Assembly: GCA_001574975.1 (NCBI GenBank)
Contig: KQ965785.1
Location: forward strand, 4,631 to 27,026
DNA: 22,396 nucleotides
From: Gonapodya prolifera JEL478
Taxonomy: Eukaryota; Monoblepharomycota; Monoblepharidomycetes; Monoblepharidales; Gonapodyaceae
Reading direction: 5' to 3'
Position numbers and translations under genes: made by a program. The notes beneath the pieces are model-generated. The model ran no database searches, was not told where the DNA came from, and saw only the letters and a program-made list of their open reading frames with translations. Numbering within the stretch: the first letter of the stretch is position 1; each line of letters opens with the position of its first letter. Positions 18,451 to 22,396 of this stretch are shown here, piece after piece.

Positions 18451-19891
18451 ATGCCACACGCATACCGACCGCGCAACGCCATCCCGTTCCCACTTGTTCA
18501 CGTGGCCCTGTTCATGCTGGCATGCCACGCACTCGTCACCAGCGTTCTGCCAGTGACCGCGAACGAAGCCTACAGCGGCGGCATTGTGGAGTGGGATGAC
18601 ACGGGTAATAACTTCTTGGATGAGGGCGATACGCGTGAGTTGCCCAGCCTTCGATTCCGGAGGCAACCCCACAATGTTCGGACACTACCAATCCCTTCCA
18701 TTCACCCTTGAACTCTTTTCCTTTCATCCTTGAATTGACCAACACTCTACAACCCGCACCCCACCTAGTGACCGTCACCGGCGTCAAGGCAAAAGATTAC
18801 CCCAACGTGGCCGTTGTCCAAATACGGGCCACCTCCGGCCAGAACACGACATGCACGGGCCTGATCATCCAAGTGGACAAGGTTCCTGTCATGCTCACGG
18901 CTGCTCACTGCGGAGACAGCAGCACGGCGAAAAGCCCTCGGATCTCGGTGACTGTGGGGCTGGATACAACTTCGCAGTATCGTACCACGTGCGATACCAA
19001 GTGAGTTAGCGTGCGGGGCCAAACTCCGAGGTCTAAGCGTGATAGCGCTGACCGAGGCTGTCGAACGAAGCAATATGTTTACTGGTGGCGCAGACAAGCG
19101 TACTTCTCCGCCGGAGGCGATTAAGCCCGCGCGAAGCGCGTATGATCTATTCCCTGAGCATGCATCGAGGCCCAAGTGGACCCGTGGAGATGGTCTCCAT
19201 GCGTGCCTGCGCCATGTGTTCATTTAATTTAGGAGTGGTTTCTTTGAACACATCTAATCACTTGCCCACCATTAAATCAGAGAATTTCCCACCTGTCGCA
19301 AGCTCAAAATACTCAGCATCATACAGCACCCCATGTACGGTCACCCCAAGTGCGACCCAAATGGGACAGTGGACACCATGGGCTTCGATGTTGCACTTTG
19401 GGTCTTGGCACCCAAGATAAAGGACATGCCCTTGAAGATCGACTCCAAATACCTGCGAATCAACGACAAGACGTCCGTTCCTCCCTCGAACGCAGACGTT
19501 CCCATCACCGCGATTGGGTGGGGCCAGATCAATGTCGGGAACGCCCAGATGAAGAAAGCAGCCGTCAGTCACGACTTTCATCCACAAAACGGACTTGACC
19601 TTGCGAAAGGACCCGAAGGAGTGCGAAGAGCTCTACAAGCTGTGTCACGGCTCCGAATCCAGGTTTGCTTGCGTCTCCAGCAAAGCAGGGGACTCCACTT
19701 GTGGCGGTGACTCGGGTGGTCCGCTATGCTACAAGGGCGTCGTGTGGGCAATCACCAGTTTCGGATCCCAAGAGTGCGGAGATGGAAGGCCGGGAGTGGT
19801 TCTGCGAACGAGTGGCTTCTACCACTGGGTGCAAGTGAAGCTCAAAGAGATTAACAGTGACAAAGGGTTCCTGGCCTCTCAAAAGGCCTAA
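18451..19891 (+). CDS. Secreted trypsin/chymotrypsin-like serine protease (family S1), about 326 aa
   Basis: Exons 18451-18634, 18769-19000, 19281-19563 and 19610-19891 give 326 residues. The N-terminus has basic residues followed by the hydrophobic run FPLVHVALFMLACHALVTSV, a signal peptide, so the enzyme is probably exported. The catalytic triad is visible: MLTAAHC (His108), FDVALW (Asp175), CGGDSGGP (Ser268), with ITSFGS and GDGRPGVV forming the substrate pocket wall. Six residues before Ser268 is a Ser, as in chymotrypsin, not the Asp of trypsin, so Lys/Arg specificity is not expected. No IVGG-type activation site is seen. Intron 2 (280 nt) contains a hairpin repeat. Joining the Asp and Ser parts needs either a 46-nt intron (GTCAGT at 19564 to AAG at 19609) or a one-base frameshift near 19564-19570. 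With the intron the frame is open throughout. Confidence 0.88.
19026..19142 (+). repeat. GC-rich hairpin repeat, copy D, inside a protease intron
   Basis: Lies in the 280-nt intron 19001-19280. CCGAGGTCTAAGCG, loop TGATA, GCGCTGACCGAGG, a 50-base spacer, then CCGCCGGAGGCGATTAAG and CCCGCGCGAAGCGCG. The last stem is a five-pair CGCGC/GCGCG around GAA, where copies B and E have CCGC/GCGG: a different stem with the same loop. Confidence 0.8.
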
Positions 19892-20401
19892 CTCCCTTCT
19901 CTTCCCATCATAACGTTGATTTAACCCAGTGTCTAAACTAGAAACAAAAGTAATGTATCTGTGATTCAGTGGCACGTCCTGTTTATTCCAATTCAGCCGG
20001 AGCGGGGGAGGTGGGTGAAGATTTGACGATGGGACTGATTCGAGCGCGTGGGCGAGGAGGAGCAAGGGAACTGAGAGAATCGTTCTAGTGGCTTCCGCGT
20101 GGAGGTATCGACGTGGTTGAATGTCTCAATTCTAAATGCTTTTCTAAATGCTTTTTCTAATTCTCGCGTCATCCACCACACCGGGCCATCCTAATTTGTG
20201 AACTTTAGACCCAAACCTCCCCTCAACCCGAATGTAATAGATTACTGAATGTATTACCGAGTCTTCTATCGTGGCAAGATGTCAAGAGGACTAAATGGTC
20301 TCCAAAATACGAAACTGCTATAACCAGACGAGAGGATTTAAACGAGACGGAAATCCCATTCAACCTTCTCTCCCCCCACCTCACGCCTGACGCCTCACGC
20401 C
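19892..20401. other. Intergenic between convergent protease and permease genes, no gene seen
   Basis: 510 bp. It holds the two 3' regions, for example AAACAAAAGTAATGTATC after the protease stop. AATGCTTTTCTAAATGCTTT near 20132-20152 is a short tandem duplication. No open frame here shows family motifs and no RNA gene was recognised. Confidence 0.5.
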
Positions 20402-22396
20402 TCACGCATCGGTCTTCTTGGCCATGTTCTGCTCCATTACAAGCACTTCGTCCTCAGATACGTGAGGAACAGGGCCGCGGAACCAGAACCGCGCATTGAA
20501 GATCCACGCGGACCCCTGGCGAGGAGGACGAGGAGAGCGCGAGCGGGAGTGGGAGTGGGGAGGACGAACATATCCAAGAGGCGCAGTAGTACAACGTGGT
20601 GGTCAGAAGTCAACGCACGACACGGTTTCAATGCAAACTCTGCAACTCACGGAGAAGAAGGTCAGTCCGCCGATAAGCACCGACGCGTAGTTGAAGTTTG
20701 CTGCCGTAACAGGGTAAGAGCTGAGGCGCGGGAGTAAGGTCCCGTTCTCCAATCAGTACCGCGCCAAAAAATTGCACCGCAAAAGTCAACACCCACTAAG
20801 GCAAGCAAAGAAGCACAAAGACTATGCAAACACCCGCATTAAACGAGACGAAAGCAGGAGTGGCATGGCAAGCGCAAGTGCACTCACGGAAACACGTCCA
20901 CACCACAGCGATCCACCCAATAACTTCAGAGAATGGGCCAAGGTGGAACTCGCCCTTCTTGAACACGGTTCGGGCGAATGTGAGACGGCAGAAGATGGGG
21001 ATGGAGTACTGGTTGATAGTGAGGTTGCGAAAAGGCATGAGACGATACGATCGGCATAGCACAAACGCGCAAGAGCGTCATGAACGTACCGCAGTCATCA
21101 TTCCAATCGTGGCAATGGACGCGGCAACTTGCAGGCCCTGGTTGCTGCCGAACCCAATCGCGAGGATGCAGTTTGCGACTAAGTAAAAAGCGCCGTCGTT
21201 AAAAGATACGAGTCCAAGAGTGCCGAGTCGAGCGGCAAATGCAAGCACAAGGGACACTCACGGAAAGTGCTGAAAAAGATGGTCCTCACGGGGAGTTTTG
21301 TGCGCGGGCTGGTGTAGTAGAGGAACTTGGACAGCGGGCCGCCGAGAGCGCTGTCACGGCAGAAGGCGTAGACTGGTGCATGGTATGGGGGTGTCATGGT
21401 GTCAGGTGATCGGACGAATGAAGGTTATGCGGCAAGATAAAGATTACTCACTCATGCGGGAGTTTCTGCGGAAAAAAAGAACAACAAAGGAAGGTCAAAC
21501 AACCAATTTCCAACAGACGCTAACAAACTCTTTAGATCCTTACGCGCAAATAGCACTCAGGCCGGCAAAGTAGTTGGCTCCAACAATGATGGTCATGAGG
21601 AGCGTCGCGACTTGGGCGTTTCCGTTGGTGGCGTCTGGTCAAATACGACGGTAAGGCCCCTCCCGCATTTCGACATTCTCAATGAAAAAGGGAGAGGTTA
21701 CGCACCCAGGAAGTATTGCATCAATGGCGCGGGGTACGTCGAGCCAAGTACCGAGTCGAGGTCGACGATGGAGAAAGTGAGGGCTTTGTGGAAGAGCGAT
21801 GTGGTTGTTGTTGCGATGTTTCTGCATTTGCATGGAACAAGTGGGACAAAATGAACTCACCGAGAATCATGGCCAAACCACCAATAGCGCTAACGGTGAT
21901 GGAGAGGATAATCCCACGGGACGCTTGCTTGTACGAATCAAGAGTTTCTGTGAATCATCAGGCGGCGTGGGGGTAGGTTGCGCGAGGAGTTAGGCTGGAG
22001 TTGTCAACATGAGCGGGTTTCTTCGCAATAAATCGAACCTTCGGCAACGTGAGCTGACGCATCCTGTAGCAAAGTGCAAGACGCAAACGTCAATTGAGAC
22101 TCGTTACTGAAGCGAGAAAGCGGCAACTCACATATCCGATGAACGTCCAGGAGGGCATGAGAAGCGACAGAAGAATGGAGAAGGCCTGGTTGTCTTGACC
22201 CGAGTAGAAGTTGACTGTTTCCGTGAACACAAATGAGGCAGTCTTCAAAAGGCCGGCCGTCGGTCAATTGTGGAGGCAAAAGGCGGTGAGGGCTGCTCCT
22301 ACGTACCTGGTGGACTGGAGACATGACCGAGACGATTATAATCAAGACAAGCTGCAAGGAAAGTCGAAAAAGGTTGATTTGTGTTTGCGCAGGAGG
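20402..22396 (-). CDS. APC-superfamily amino-acid/GABA-type permease, C-terminal two thirds, partial
   Basis: Multi-pass plasma-membrane importer of amino acids, GABA, choline or related amines. The 5' part lies beyond the window. Exons: 22351-22307, 22242-22132, 22063-22039 (25 nt), 21947-21861, 21783-21706, 21634-21544, 21465-21452 (14 nt), 21372-21262, 21178-21090, 21008-20888, 20821-20797 (25 nt), 20720-20651, 20515-20402; phases agree. Joined motifs: TASFVFTETVNFYSGQ, MPSWTFIGYDASAHVAEET (family signature before transmembrane segment 6), SRGIILSITVSAIGGLAMIL, SIVDLDSVLGSTYPAP, ANYFAGLSAICANSRMIYAF then CRDSALGGP, KLPVRTIF, YSIPIF, FHLGPFSEVIGWIAVVW, LLCLPYSYPVTAANFNYAS, and the cytosolic tail WFRGPVPHVSEDEVLV ending KKTDA. 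No lesion was seen. One donor (GTTCGA after 22039) is weak. Substrate cannot be told from sequence. Confidence 0.92.

Noticed and set aside
16081-19142. CRISPR array
   Set aside because: The repeats are irregularly spaced, differ in orientation and occur within introns of a eukaryotic genome.
20796-21186. Plus-strand frames opposite the permease
   Set aside because: They mirror permease exons whose transmembrane motifs and splice phases are consistent on the minus strand.

Overview
The window looks like nuclear DNA from a basidiomycete fungus. The genes are cut by many short introns (about 46-290 nt, mostly 55-130) with GTGAGT/GTAAGT/GTACGT-type donors, several exons are only 14-37 nt long, and the proteins (class I G-alpha, Ras, COX24-type mS38, eIF2-alpha with an acidic head, GABA-permease-type transporter, Harbinger transposases with Myb/SANT partners) fit that group. 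I cannot name a species. Gene models were built by hand, joining exons by splice phase and family motifs.

Region 1 (1-5879) is decayed transposon. A PIF/Harbinger-like element runs off the left edge and ends near 2510. It holds a broken DDE transposase (+) and a broken Myb/SANT-like partner (-), pointing at each other. A second, unrelated-in-detail element (2559-5879, 3.3 kb) has visible terminal inverted repeats and the same two-gene convergent plan in the opposite order: a Myb/SANT-like pseudogene (+), a 217-bp-period tandem repeat with one N in the assembly, and a second DDE transposase pseudogene (-).

Region 2 (6053-13976) is dense housekeeping and signalling DNA: a Ras-family GTPase (-), mitochondrial ribosomal protein mS38/COX24 (-), a class I G-protein alpha subunit (+, divergent from mS38), eIF2-alpha (+) and eIF3f (+). 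The last two, both translation-initiation factors, lie head to tail 117 bp apart.

Region 3 (14183-22396) is more accessory in character: a type I Baeyer-Villiger-like flavin monooxygenase (-, at least 15 exons), a secreted chymotrypsin-fold serine protease (+), and the C-terminal part of an APC-superfamily amino-acid/GABA-type permease (-, running off the right edge). Secretion of a protease next to an amino-acid transporter is suggestive of nutrient scavenging, but this is inference.

The most unusual signal is a GC-rich, multi-hairpin repeat family found at least five times between 16081 and 19142. Two copies lie inside unusually long introns (266 and 280 nt) of the monooxygenase and the protease, and a cluster lies between those two genes. 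Stem sequences vary between copies while pairing and the GAA loop are kept, so the hairpins rather than the exact bases seem to be conserved.
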